Positions 7,675 through 15,375 of a stretch of 26,965 nt of DNA are shown piece after piece. Location of the stretch: positions 45,931 through 72,895 of the forward strand of contig DCUB01000015.1 in the NCBI GenBank assembly GCA_002329365.1, written 5' to 3'. This DNA comes from Ruminococcaceae bacterium UBA1425 (lineage in GTDB: Bacteria; Bacillota; Clostridia; Oscillospirales; Acutalibacteraceae). Numbering within the stretch: the stretch's first letter is position 1; every line of letters starts with the position of its first letter. A model generated the notes under the pieces. It saw only the letters and a program-made list of their open reading frames with translations. It did no database searches and was not told the DNA's origin. A program made the translations under genes and the position numbers.

Positions 7675-7703
7675 ATTTTATCCTGTTTCGGTAAGATATT
7701 CAA
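7675..7703 (-). promoter_or_regulatory. SigA-type promoter of gap
   Basis: On the minus strand TTGAAT (7703-7698), a 17-bp spacer and TAAAAT (7680-7675), about 45 bp before the start codon. Confidence 0.75.
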
Positions 7704-7737
7704 GAATATATTTGAAAAACAGGCTTTTTTTGACAAC

Positions 7738-7757
7738 TTTTGTACGTTTGTACAAAA
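7738..7757. promoter_or_regulatory. Possible operator TTTTGTAC-GTTT-GTACAAAA
   Basis: A perfect 8-4-8 inverted repeat about 35 bp upstream of the gap -35 box. That position suits an activator or an upstream repressor site. It is not a Rex, CcpA or LexA consensus as I know them. Confidence 0.45.
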
Positions 7758-7944
7758 CGTAAAAAATCGTTCGCTCAAAGTAGTTCAAAAGCTACAACAG
7801 CAAGTGATGCTTTTTTGCATATTGGCAAAATCCTGTTGTCAGATGAAAAAAACACCGTAAAACGTCATTTTTCAACATTTTGTGTCATTCTTTATTAGAA
7901 ACAACAACATATGTAAAAATTTATAAAAAAATATGTAAAAAGCG
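7758..7944. other. AT-rich gap between divergent gap and abrB-like promoters
   Basis: This forms most of the 370-bp intergenic region. It has many A/T runs but no recognisable gene, RNA or terminator. Regulatory sites for either gene could lie here, but none stands out. Confidence 0.5.
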
Positions 7945-7973
7945 TTGACATATTTGTAAGAATATGGTATATT
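7945..7973 (+). promoter_or_regulatory. SigA-type promoter of the AbrB-like gene
   Basis: A perfect TTGACA (7945-7950), a 17-bp spacer ending in TGG (extended -10) and TATATT (7968-7973). A TTGACA/TGTCAA inverted pair spans the promoter and could be an autoregulatory site. Confidence 0.8.
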
Positions 7974-8001
7974 GTTGTCAAATAAGAGAGAAGGTGAAAA
8001 A

Positions 8002-8250
8002 ATGAAGTCTTTAGGAATAGTAAGAAGAATAGACCATGTGGGAAGAATTGTTCTGCCAAAGGAGTTAAGGCGCATGTTCGACCTTGAGGACAATGAGGAT
8101 GCGGTCGAGATATTTGTGGAGGATGACAAGATTATACTTAAAAAGTATGAGCCGTGCTGCATCTTCTGCGATTCTGCGGACAATATTGTCGATTATAACG
8201 GCAAGCGTGTGTGTAAAAGCTGTATCGAAAAAATATCGAATATCAAATAA
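8002..8250 (+). CDS. AbrB/SpoVT-type DNA-binding regulator with C-terminal zinc-binding cysteines
   Basis: An 82-residue protein. Residues 1-50 (MKSLGIVRRIDHVGRIVLPK, then ELRRMF and KIILKKY) are a classic AbrB swapped-hairpin DNA-binding domain, close to Bacillus AbrB and Abh. Residues 52-74 carry CCIFC and CKSC, a small zinc-ribbon-like module that replaces the multimerisation domain of AbrB. The family regulates transition-state and sporulation genes. The start at 8002 follows GAGAAGGTG; an earlier ATG would lie at the -10 box. It is monocistronic, with a strong promoter and terminator. Which genes it controls cannot be read from the sequence. Confidence 0.9.
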   Translation: MKSLGIVRRIDHVGRIVLPKELRRMFDLEDNEDAVEIFVEDDKIILKKYEPCCIFCDSADNIVDYNGKRVCKSCIEKISNIK

Positions 8251-8275
8251 ATCCGATAAATCAATATATTTTTTT

Positions 8276-8325
8276 CGAAGCCGGTAAAAAACGCTTATCG
8301 CGTGTTTTACCGGCTTCGTTTTATT
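8276..8325 (+). terminator. Rho-independent terminator of the AbrB-like gene
   Basis: CGAAGCCGGTAAAA (8276-8289) pairs with TTTTACCGGCTTCG (8305-8318), with further inner pairing (ACGC/GCGT), followed by TTTTATTT. The T-rich tail is on the plus strand. Confidence 0.9.
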
Positions 8326-8360
8326 TCGACGAAATTTAATATGACTAAGTATAAAAGCTG

Positions 8361-9743
8361 TTAAAATTTAAAATATTTTTCCCTTTGCTTTTTCATCCTT
8401 CCGTTAATAAACGCGAGAGCGGCCGCCGCACTTTCGTCGCCGCAGGCGTAATCCTTCATCAGCCTGCCCTCCTCAAAGCAAAGCTCGTCGTGGAGCGGCA
8501 TAAACTCCTGATAAAGGAATGTCGCGTATTTTACAAGCCGCAGGTCTCCGACCATGCGGAACTCGTCGCTTATCGTGTCGACCGCCACGGAGTAAAAGTC
8601 CTTGATTGACGAAATTAACGACTCGCGCGTGTTTTCGGGCGCGAATACTACAGTTGACGCGATAAAGCCGTTTGCGTTGTTTACGGAGCTGTGGCTGTCG
8701 GTGCTGCCGACAATGGGAACTGCGTTTCCCTTTGCCTTTTGCTCGTAGTATTTTATTGCCTGAAAGCCGTTCTGCTCGTAATAGCTTTCGCCGCCCAGCA
8801 CCTCAAAGGCGTCGAAGGGCTTATGCTCGAACATGAAGTCAGTGAGCGCCTCGGGAACCTGAAATACGTTTGATATCCAGTACGGGTGGCAGAATATGCC
8901 GAGTCCGCCGCTCTTTTTAATGTGATTGAACACCCAGACGCAGCAGGCGTAAGCAAATTTTGAAACACCGTCTGGTATGCACAGCGTGTCGGCAAGCGCG
9001 TCAACCTGCGCGCGGAACTCGTCCTGTGAAATGATGTCGGGGCAGTCAACACCGTAAAAGGAGCGAAGCTCGCGCTCCCCGCCGACTTCATTTACATGGT
9101 CGGAGCCTTCGACAAGAGCGTTTACGCTGTAGCCTCCGCCGAAATTGACGATATGAACGTCGTTTTTATGCTTCGCGTCGCCCTTGGGCATATGCACCTC
9201 CTCGCCCGTCACAAGGCAGAACTCCGTTTTAACGTCCTTATACGCGTTTATAGCCTCAAGCGAGGGGTAATACCTGCGGTGGTCGGTAATGGCGAGAAAA
9301 TCATAGCCGTGCTTTCTGTAATTGGCGGCGACGACGGCGGGCGACTGCCTTCCGTCGGAACGCATTGTGTGCATGTGCAGGTCGCCGACAAACGGATATC
9401 TGCCGATAAGGTCGGGAAATACCGAGTAAACCGAAAGCCTTACCTGCCTGTCGCGCGAGCCCTCGGGAAGATTTATTTTAATAAAATGCTGCTGCTCCGA
9501 TACAAACCTATGGCGAAGCCTTAAACAGCCGTCGGCGCAGGGCTTTATGTAATACTCCTCAAACAGGCTTGTTTCGGGGTAGTCGTAGGGCGTGCCGAAT
9601 TCAAGCGGGCTTATGATTATGTGATACTCGTAATCGGGAAGAAAGGCTGTGTGCGCTCCGAGCGGCTTAATAGTTATCTCGCTCTCCGTGTCCGCCGGTA
9701 TTACCTTCGGAAAAACGTCGTAATAATGTAGCTCAGTTTTCAT
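8361..9743 (-). CDS. PHP-domain metal-dependent phosphoesterase-like protein
   Basis: A 460-residue cytoplasmic protein. Residues 1-115 form an N-terminal beta-rich domain I do not recognise. A PHP domain follows with all expected metal motifs: DLHMHT (121-126), ITDH (152-155), TGEEVH (179-184), FCHPYW (284-289) and GSTDSHS (346-352). PHP proteins hydrolyse phosphoesters with three metal ions; those with added N-terminal domains are mostly uncharacterised. The ATG at 9743 follows GATGGTGAAAAA; a TTG start 19 codons earlier is less likely. It is transcribed alone, divergent from the beta-helix gene, so the pair may be co-regulated. The substrate is unknown. Confidence 0.82.
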   Translation of the reverse strand: MKTELHYYDVFPKVIPADTESEITIKPLGAHTAFLPDYEYHIIISPLEFGTPYDYPETSLFEEYYIKPCADGCLRLRHRFVSEQQHFIKINLPEGSRDRQVRLSVYSVFPDLIGRYPFVGDLHMHTMRSDGRQSPAVVAANYRKHGYDFLAITDHRRYYPSLEAINAYKDVKTEFCLVTGEEVHMPKGDAKHKNDVHIVNFGGGYSVNALVEGSDHVNEVGGERELRSFYGVDCPDIISQDEFRAQVDALADTLCIPDGVSKFAYACCVWVFNHIKKSGGLGIFCHPYWISNVFQVPEALTDFMFEHKPFDAFEVLGGESYYEQNGFQAIKYYEQKAKGNAVPIVGSTDSHSSVNNANGFIASTVVFAPENTRESLISSIKDFYSVAVDTISDEFRMVGDLRLVKYATFLYQEFMPLHDELCFEEGRLMKDYACGDESAAAALAFINGRMKKQREKYFKF

Positions 9744-9802
9744 TTTTTCACCATCGTTCCGGAATTTCAGGAACTTCCTTTCAAAAAATTGTTGACGCAA
9801 AA

Positions 9803-9831
9803 AGGATACACCTATTTACTGCTTTTGTAAA
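9803..9831 (-). promoter_or_regulatory. Possible promoter of the PHP gene
   Basis: On the minus strand TTTACA (9831-9826), a 17-bp spacer ending in TG, and TATCCT (9808-9803). The -10 box is weak. It is back to back with the beta-helix promoter at 9851. Confidence 0.45.
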
Positions 9832-9850
9832 GCGCGCATACCGAATTTTA

Positions 9851-9879
9851 TTGATTTATTCATTCCGATATGTTAATAT
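9851..9879 (+). promoter_or_regulatory. SigA-type promoter of the beta-helix operon
   Basis: TTGATT (9851-9856), a 17-bp spacer and TAATAT (9874-9879), leaving a leader of about 20 nt with an AAAGGAGG ribosome site. Confidence 0.65.
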
Positions 9880-9907
9880 ATTACCGCTATCAAAAGGAGG
9901 GATTAAT

Positions 9908-11488
9908 GTGAAAACCTGCAAAAAGCTTGCCTGTGTCGCTTTGTGCGCTTTCCTGCTGTTTTCCGCGTTTCCGGTGATGCCCGTCTTTGCCTCCGAAGCC
10001 AAAACCTATTACGTCGGCACGAACGGCGACGATTCAAACGACGGGCTTAGCGAGGAGCGGGCATTTAAAACTATTCAGAAAGCCTCCTCAATCACTTATG
10101 CTCCCGGCGACAGCCTGCTTTTCAGGGCCGGGGACATATTTTACGGCAACTTCAGGGCAAAGGGCGGCGGCACAGCCGAAAATCCCGTCACAATAGGCTC
10201 TTACGGCGAGGGCGTGGCACCGATACTCACCTCCACAGTCGCCGACGAGCCCGTAATCCTTTTATCGGACGTTTCCGGCTGGACTGTTTCAGACGTTGAG
10301 ATAACGACGGCGGAGGGCACCGGCATTTTAATAAGCTTCCGCAACACCACCGTAAGAGATGTAACTGTTAAAAACGTCGTACTTCACGATATCAAGAACT
10401 ACCCGTCCGATACATACCGTTCCGGCAGCCGCGCGGCTTTGAGAATCATGGGAGGGGCGGACGTAAACGGCGCTCACGCCGAGAATATAACAATTGACGG
10501 CTGCGAGATTTACAACTGCGGCTACGGCATTTTTACGGCAGGTAATTTTCCGAACACTCCCGAAGCGCCCTACAACAAAAACATTGTAGTTGAGAACTGC
10601 AGCATTCACGACCTTTACGACGACGCTTTTATAATGGCGCAGACCGATACTATAATTCTTCGCAATTCAAGCATAATAAACGCCTGCCAGAGCGTGGGAG
10701 TCTACTACACCGCGCCGGTTTGGACATGGGGCGTGACAAACGCGCTTGTCGAAAACTGCGAGATAGCGGGGGCGAAGAATGTGCTTGACGGCATGGCGGT
10801 CGATTTTGACGACCATACCGACAACAGCACATACCAGTATATTTACTCCCACGACAACGTAAGGTTTATGTGGAACTGCCCGTACGACGCCGACGACCAT
10901 TACAACAACACCGTGCGTTACTGCCTGTCGGTAAACGACAATTTGGGAGCCAATTGCGGGAGCTATGTCGGCAAGCCGGAGCATAACTTTAAATTTTATA
11001 ACAACACCATTATAAACGGAAGCACCTACAACTTTACGCGTTACGACGAGACAAGCATACAGAACAACATTTTTTGTCTTATACCCGGCGAAAAGGTTAA
11101 GCTTAACAAGGACTATAATTATGCGATATCAAACAACTGCTATTACGACTCATTGCCGACCTTAAGGGACAGAAATTCGTTTTTCGCATTGCCTCAGTTT
11201 GCGGGAACAGACCTGACCGACAAAAACAGCTTCATGCTTAAGTCCTGCTCGCCCTGCATAGGCGCGGGCGTTCAGGTTGAGGAGGATATGGGCGAACGCG
11301 ACTTTTACGGCAACGCTTTAACGGGCATGCACAACATCGGCTGCTACGAGGGCGACGGCGTTGAGGGCGAGTACGAGCATCTGAATATATTTACCGTTAT
11401 TCAGCACGCGCTGCGCGGTCTTTACAGAATTGTGAGCGGCGGACTGCTGCACGCGTGGGACTGGCTGACAGACCAATTTAAGAAATGA
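9908..11488 (+). CDS. Secreted right-handed parallel beta-helix protein
   Basis: A 526-residue protein with a signal peptide (KTCKKLACVALCAFLLFSAF..., probably cut after VFA near residue 28). It then has the segment TYYVGTNGDDSNDGLSEERA, typical of DUF1565/pectate-lyase-like proteins, and a long series of short beta-strand repeats rich in Asn (VENCSI, ILRNSSI, VENCEI, NNTIING) that form the coils. Such folds bind or cleave polysaccharides; no catalytic triad can be assigned by eye. The C-terminus is an amphipathic, Trp-containing segment (ALRGLYRIVSGGLL, then HAWDWL). GTG at 9908 is chosen because GGAGG ends 7 nt upstream, and the ATG two bases earlier runs straight into TGA. It overlaps the next gene by 4 nt. 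Confidence 0.82.
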   Translation: MKTCKKLACVALCAFLLFSAFPVMPVFASEAKTYYVGTNGDDSNDGLSEERAFKTIQKASSITYAPGDSLLFRAGDIFYGNFRAKGGGTAENPVTIGSYGEGVAPILTSTVADEPVILLSDVSGWTVSDVEITTAEGTGILISFRNTTVRDVTVKNVVLHDIKNYPSDTYRSGSRAALRIMGGADVNGAHAENITIDGCEIYNCGYGIFTAGNFPNTPEAPYNKNIVVENCSIHDLYDDAFIMAQTDTIILRNSSIINACQSVGVYYTAPVWTWGVTNALVENCEIAGAKNVLDGMAVDFDDHTDNSTYQYIYSHDNVRFMWNCPYDADDHYNNTVRYCLSVNDNLGANCGSYVGKPEHNFKFYNNTIINGSTYNFTRYDETSIQNNIFCLIPGEKVKLNKDYNYAISNNCYYDSLPTLRDRNSFFALPQFAGTDLTDKNSFMLKSCSPCIGAGVQVEEDMGERDFYGNALTGMHNIGCYEGDGVEGEYEHLNIFTVIQHALRGLYRIVSGGLLHAWDWLTDQFKK

Positions 11489-12174
11489 TTAAAAAAGCCG
11501 TTATATTAACATTGCTTGCGCTGTCTTTTTCCATATTGCTTTTTTCCTGCGCCGAATACGACGCGGACATCATTAACGGCGGCGGCTCGTCGCCCGTAGC
11601 CTATGTAAACGGCGAAACCATAACAAAAAACGAGCTTGAATATTTCAAAAACAGGCTGCGCGCCGATGTTATGAACAGCTATATTAGCGAGTTCTCATGC
11701 GAATATTCGGAAGGCTTCTGGACAATGGATTTTAACGGCACCACGCCCGGGCAGGAGCTTTTTGAGCTTTCGCTCGAGGAATGTGTAAAGGCAAAGATAC
11801 AGCTTGTCCTCTGCCGTGAACACGGAATATACAGCGACATCTCCTATGAGGCGCTTTACAAAAAGGCTGTTGTCTACAACGACGAGAATTCGCAAAAGGC
11901 AAACGCCGTCGGCATAAAAAGCATAGGTCTTTCGCAGTTTTACTCCTATTACCTGAATAACGGCGTACTTCTGCTCAAAAACCGTCTTGCCGGGGACGAA
12001 CTGAAGCCGACAGATGATGAAATTGAGCGTCAGCTTGAGGGATTGAGCGGCAACTTAAAAAGCGGACGTTCGGAGGACGAGCTTTATAACGCCGCAAAAA
12101 AGCTTGCGGTTGACAGGAAATATGACGATTACATAACCTCACTGTGCAAAGCGGCTCAGATTGTAAGGACTTGA
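11485..12174 (+). CDS. Lipoprotein resembling the SurA/PrsA N-terminal domain
   Basis: A 229-residue lipoprotein: a hydrophobic signal sequence ends in LLFSC with Cys22 as the lipidated residue. The mature part starts with PVAYVNGETITKNELEYFKN, the typical opening of SurA/PrsA-type chaperones, followed by helices. No parvulin (PPIase) domain is present, so it is at most a chaperone-like protein without isomerase activity. It overlaps the beta-helix gene by ATGA, so the two are translationally coupled. This suggests a role in folding or export of that protein, although that is inference. Lgt encoded at 2962 would modify it. Confidence 0.75.
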   Translation: MIKKAVILTLLALSFSILLFSCAEYDADIINGGGSSPVAYVNGETITKNELEYFKNRLRADVMNSYISEFSCEYSEGFWTMDFNGTTPGQELFELSLEECVKAKIQLVLCREHGIYSDISYEALYKKAVVYNDENSQKANAVGIKSIGLSQFYSYYLNNGVLLLKNRLAGDELKPTDDEIERQLEGLSGNLKSGRSEDELYNAAKKLAVDRKYDDYITSLCKAAQIVRT

Positions 12175-12264
12175 ATAATCTGCGGAATAATCCAATCAAA
12201 GCATAATTAAATTATCCGTTTACAGTTTATTAATCAAATCTTAAGTCTTTTTTGCAGAAAAATG

Positions 12265-12293
12265 TTGCAAATGCAAAATATTTGATTTATAAT
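12265..12293 (+). promoter_or_regulatory. SigA-type promoter of the LRR/Ig-like gene
   Basis: TTGCAA (12265-12270), a 17-bp spacer and a perfect TATAAT (12288-12293), about 44 bp before the start codon. Confidence 0.75.
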
Positions 12294-12336
12294 AATTAAT
12301 ACGTTTATAGTCAATTAAAATAAAGGAGTTTTAGCG

Positions 12337-14226
12337 ATGAACAAAAAAGTAAATATTGCTTTGTCATTACTGCTGGCGCTCATAATGATTTTTTCCGTTT
12401 TGTCAATGCCGGCGGCATTCGCGCTCGAAGCGCTCGAAACTTCCGATGAAGATTTTATCGTCAGGGATTTCGTCGTTGAGGACGACAAAGAAACAGCGGC
12501 AGAGGATGGCACAGTTAACTGGAGCTACACCGAAACCGACACCGAGGCGACGGTTACATATTGCGACACGTCAGCCGAAACAGTTACCGTACCGAGCGTT
12601 TACAGGGGAAAGCCAGTAGTTGCGATAGCCGCAAACGCTTTTGACGGCACTACCGGTCTTGCAAACCTCAAAACCGTCAACATTGCCGCCACGGTTCAAA
12701 AAATCGAGTCCAACGCTTTCAAAAACTGCACTCTCCTTTCGGCTGTAAACTTCCTTGCGTTTGAGGGATTAACGGGCGATGCCGCCGTTCCCGATATCAC
12801 CGAGATTTGCGCCGACGCCTTTTATAACTGCGCGGCACTCAAAGCTATTACCGTACCGAAGGGTGTTGTCACAATAGGCGCTCACGCGTTCGGCTTTACA
12901 TATGCCGCCTCCGCTTACCAGCTTATAAGCGGCTTTGTAGTTTCCGGCTACCTTAATACTGCCGCCTACAAGTACGCCAACGACAACGCTTTTGCATTTT
13001 CAAATCTTTACGGAGCAGAGGTTGTAACGCCTGTTCAAACTTTTTCCGTCAGCCCCGGTCAGGGAACGGTTAATATCGGCGAGTTCATCCAGCTTACATC
13101 CGTTTTCGGTGCGAATACCCCTACTAATACATTTGTCAGATGGTTCTCAAGCGACAAGACTGTCGCCGCCGTCGATAAAACAGGCAAGGTCACCGGAGTT
13201 TCGGGCGGAGAAGTAACAATAACCGCCATATCCTCCGACAACCTCAAAACCGCGACCTGCGCAATTACCGTTAACGGTCCGTCATCCGGCTCAAAAGTCA
13301 CCGCGGTGGAATTTACGGGCAACCTTGCCGCGCCGACTGTTACCGCTTATTATTCGACAGGCTCAACCACGAAATACAGGATTACATACGTCACCACTCC
13401 CGCCGACGCGCCCTACGACGCCGTGGCATTTGATTACGACAACACATATCTCAACGTCGAATACGATACGACAGCCAAGTGCTATTACCTTATCCCCAAA
13501 AAGCTTACGAGCGGTACCGATACTGTTTTGCTTAAGATATACTCGGTAGCCTATCCGTCTACCGTTTTTAATATGGTAAACATCAAAATAAGCGACGAAA
13601 TAAAGGGAGTTCAATGGTATTCGTTCACAGCAAACGACGGCATACCGTTCATCGTCACGAACCTGAACGCAATCACATGGAAAGCGAACGAGGGCAGGCT
13701 TGACTTCGCCGTAAAGCTGCTTCCGTCAAACGCCACCGCGACAATGGACGACATCATTATCTCGTCAAGCAACGAAAACGTGGCCTACTGGAACAACAAC
13801 AACGAGCTTGTACCGTTAAGTGACGGCGTAACGATACTTACCGTTACGACAAAAAACGGAGGCTATACGGACACAATCAAGGTAACTCTGTCCGGAACGG
13901 GTTCCATAGCCGTTTTGGGGCTTAAATTCACTCTCGGAGAAACGCAGGAGGTTACCTACTCAAAGTCGTACGACTTAAGCAAATATCTTGAATTCAACCC
14001 CAAGTCGCCTACAAACAAGAAGGTTACATGGAAGTCCTCCGACGAGTCAATAATATCGGTAACAGACAAGGGTGTCATAACCTGTAAAAAGGTCGGTATC
14101 GCGGTAATCACCGCCACATCGGAAGAAAACGACGAGGCGGTTGCAACAGTAATAATTACCGTCACGCTCGCGTGGTGGCAGAAGATTATCTTCTTCATCT
14201 TACGCCTTTTCGGTTTCAGCAATTAA
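12337..14226 (+). CDS. Secreted BspA-like leucine-rich-repeat and Ig-like (BIG2) protein
   Basis: A 629-residue surface or secreted protein. A signal peptide (about 1-29, cut after AFA) is followed by an acidic linker, then BspA/LRR_5-type repeats at about 65-205 (AANAFDG, ESNAFKNC, CADAFYNC, GAHAFGF). Bacterial Ig-like domains follow at about 233-312 (TGKVTGVSGGEVTITA), 420-515 and 525-610 (VTDKGVITCKKVGIAVITAT). The chain ends in a short hydrophobic aromatic tail, LAWWQKIIFFILRLFGFSN, with no LPxTG motif. Such proteins bind host or matrix ligands. The RBS is AAAGGAG. Spacing, promoter and terminator make it monocistronic. It directly follows the beta-helix operon, so this is a cluster of exported proteins. 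Confidence 0.88.
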   Translation: MNKKVNIALSLLLALIMIFSVLSMPAAFALEALETSDEDFIVRDFVVEDDKETAAEDGTVNWSYTETDTEATVTYCDTSAETVTVPSVYRGKPVVAIAANAFDGTTGLANLKTVNIAATVQKIESNAFKNCTLLSAVNFLAFEGLTGDAAVPDITEICADAFYNCAALKAITVPKGVVTIGAHAFGFTYAASAYQLISGFVVSGYLNTAAYKYANDNAFAFSNLYGAEVVTPVQTFSVSPGQGTVNIGEFIQLTSVFGANTPTNTFVRWFSSDKTVAAVDKTGKVTGVSGGEVTITAISSDNLKTATCAITVNGPSSGSKVTAVEFTGNLAAPTVTAYYSTGSTTKYRITYVTTPADAPYDAVAFDYDNTYLNVEYDTTAKCYYLIPKKLTSGTDTVLLKIYSVAYPSTVFNMVNIKISDEIKGVQWYSFTANDGIPFIVTNLNAITWKANEGRLDFAVKLLPSNATATMDDIIISSSNENVAYWNNNNELVPLSDGVTILTVTTKNGGYTDTIKVTLSGTGSIAVLGLKFTLGETQEVTYSKSYDLSKYLEFNPKSPTNKKVTWKSSDESIISVTDKGVITCKKVGIAVITATSEENDEAVATVIITVTLAWWQKIIFFILRLFGFSN

Positions 14227-14248
14227 CACAGCACACTTAAACCGCCTT

Positions 14249-14279
14249 GCAGGGAACAACCCGTTGTTCCCTGCTTTTT
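14249..14279 (+). terminator. Terminator of the LRR/Ig-like gene
   Basis: A perfect 12-2-12 inverted repeat, GCAGGGAACAAC / GTTGTTCCCTGC (14249-14274), followed by TTTTTC. The arms (GCAGGGAAC...) look like the dispersed palindromes elsewhere in the window, so a repeat copy may have become the terminator. Confidence 0.85.
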
Positions 14280-14290
14280 CTGTGGTTTTT

Positions 14291-14388
14291 GAACGGCGCG
14301 CCTTGTCCGGAGCTTCGTAAAACTTTGCGGAACGGTCAAGACCGTTTCCTGCCCTGTATCGTCAAAACATGACTGAATGCCTTTATTG
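14291..14388 (-). repeat. Composite palindromic repeat with 62-bp unit, left copy
   Basis: Positions 14291-14309 hold a degenerate GGCGCGCC...GTCCG module. Positions 14327-14388 hold a 62-bp unit that reappears in inverted orientation at 15264-15325, with 56 of 62 positions identical by my count. The unit ends in the GGTCTTGACC palindrome. Confidence 0.8.
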
Positions 14389-14414
14389 TAGGGTCGGCGC
14401 CCTCGACGACACGT

Positions 14415-14443
14415 TTGCTATTTCTTAATATACGGTTTATACT
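14415..14443 (+). promoter_or_regulatory. Possible promoter of yigZ
   Basis: TTGCTA (14415-14420), a 17-bp spacer and TATACT (14438-14443). If used, the transcript would start at about 14450, so the GTAGGGGCGCAC repeat at 14454-14523 would lie in its leader. Confidence 0.45.
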
Positions 14444-14453
14444 TCAATGAGAA

Positions 14454-14523
14454 GTAGGGGCGCACCTGTGTATTCGCCCGATAAACACCACAAGAGAGGG
14501 CGCACACGCATGTGCGCCCCTAC
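14454..14523. repeat. 70-bp element with GTAGGGGCGCAC / GTGCGCCCCTAC ends
   Basis: The ends GTAGGGGCGCAC (14454-14465) and GTGCGCCCCTAC (14512-14523) are exact reverse complements. The right half also holds a 9-4-9 hairpin, GGGCGCACA / TGTGCGCCC (14498-14519). It ends 30 bp before yigZ. Confidence 0.8.
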
Positions 14524-14552
14524 CGCATCGCACATGGAAGGAATGGCTGAAA

Positions 14553-15191
14553 ATGACCGAATACAGAACAGTAAGGGCGGCGGCATCCGGTGAATTTACC
14601 GAAAAGCGTTCTCGCTTTATCGGCTACATTAAGCCTGTCGCGACGCAGGACGAGGCGACGGACTTTATAAACGGGATTAAGGCAAAGCATTGGGACGCCA
14701 CGCACAATGTCTACGCCTATGTTCTGCGCGACGGTCAGACAAGACGATATTCCGACGACGGCGAGCCGCAGGGCACGGCGGGTGTGCCGGTGCTTGACGT
14801 GCTGTTAAAGGAGAACGTGACAGACTGCGCCGTTGTCGTTACAAGATATTTCGGGGGCGTATTGCTCGGAACGGGCGGGCTTGTAAGGGCATATTCTCAC
14901 GCGGCAAAGCTCGCGCTTTCGGCAGGCGGGATTGTCGCCATGCGTCCCTGCGACGTTTTAAAGCTTTCAGCCGACTATGCTATTTACGGGCGGCTGTCGT
15001 CGCTTATCTCCGGGTGCGAGGGCTTTATTGACGATACGGAATTTGCGGACGGCGTAACGCTTACATTCAGGCTTCCGTGTTCGCGTACGAATGAGTTTGA
15101 GAAGAAGCTGGCTGACGTGAGCCTTGGAAAGCTTAAATGCGAATATTCGGGCGTTGTTTATTCGCAATTCGATTTAAACCAAGAAATATAA
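14553..15191 (+). CDS. yigZ: YigZ/IMPACT-family protein
   Basis: A 212-residue protein with the UPF0029/IMPACT signature: KRSRFIGY near residue 18, YSDDGEPQGTAGVP (66-79) and VVVTRYFGGVLLGTGGLVRA (94-113). A ferredoxin-like C-terminal domain fills residues 135-212. Eukaryotic IMPACT modulates the kinase GCN2; bacterial YigZ/YvyE is thought to act around translation or nucleic acids, but its role is unsettled. GGAAGG lies about 10 nt before the ATG. Inverted copies of a 62-bp repeat lie on both sides, and a 70-bp hairpin element is in its leader. It is separated from the dgt operon by about 185 bp of repeats. Confidence 0.92.
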   Translation: MTEYRTVRAAASGEFTEKRSRFIGYIKPVATQDEATDFINGIKAKHWDATHNVYAYVLRDGQTRRYSDDGEPQGTAGVPVLDVLLKENVTDCAVVVTRYFGGVLLGTGGLVRAYSHAAKLALSAGGIVAMRPCDVLKLSADYAIYGRLSSLISGCEGFIDDTEFADGVTLTFRLPCSRTNEFEKKLADVSLGKLKCEYSGVVYSQFDLNQEI

Positions 15192-15263
15192 AATAATTCG
15201 CCCGATTTTGCAGGACAACCTGAAAAACCATCGTATATTTATTATAGCAGGGGACGACGTCCG

Positions 15264-15355
15264 CAATAAAGGTATTCAGTCATGTTTTGACAATACATCG
15301 TAGGGAACGGTCTTGACCGTTCCGCATTTCGGACACGGCACGCCGTGTCCCTGTG
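15264..15355 (+). repeat. Composite palindromic repeat, right copy, in the dgt leader
   Basis: Positions 15264-15325 are the inverted partner of 14327-14388. Two 9-2-9 palindromes follow in tandem: GGAACGGTCTTGACCGTTCC (15304-15323) and GGACACGGCACGCCGTGTCC (15331-15350). The second ends 25 bp before the dgt start, just upstream of its ribosome site. Confidence 0.85.
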
Positions 15356-15375
15356 CCCTGCGGGAGGGTGGAGAA

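Noticed and set aside
8326..8345. Terminator of the PHP gene at 8276-8318
   Set aside because: Read on the minus strand the hairpin is followed by an A-run, not T, so it serves the AbrB-like gene; no clear terminator for the PHP gene was identified.
15313..15375. N-terminal extension of dgt
   Set aside because: It would translate the GGACACGGC palindrome, and the ATG at 15376 has a strong GGAGGGTGGAG site.
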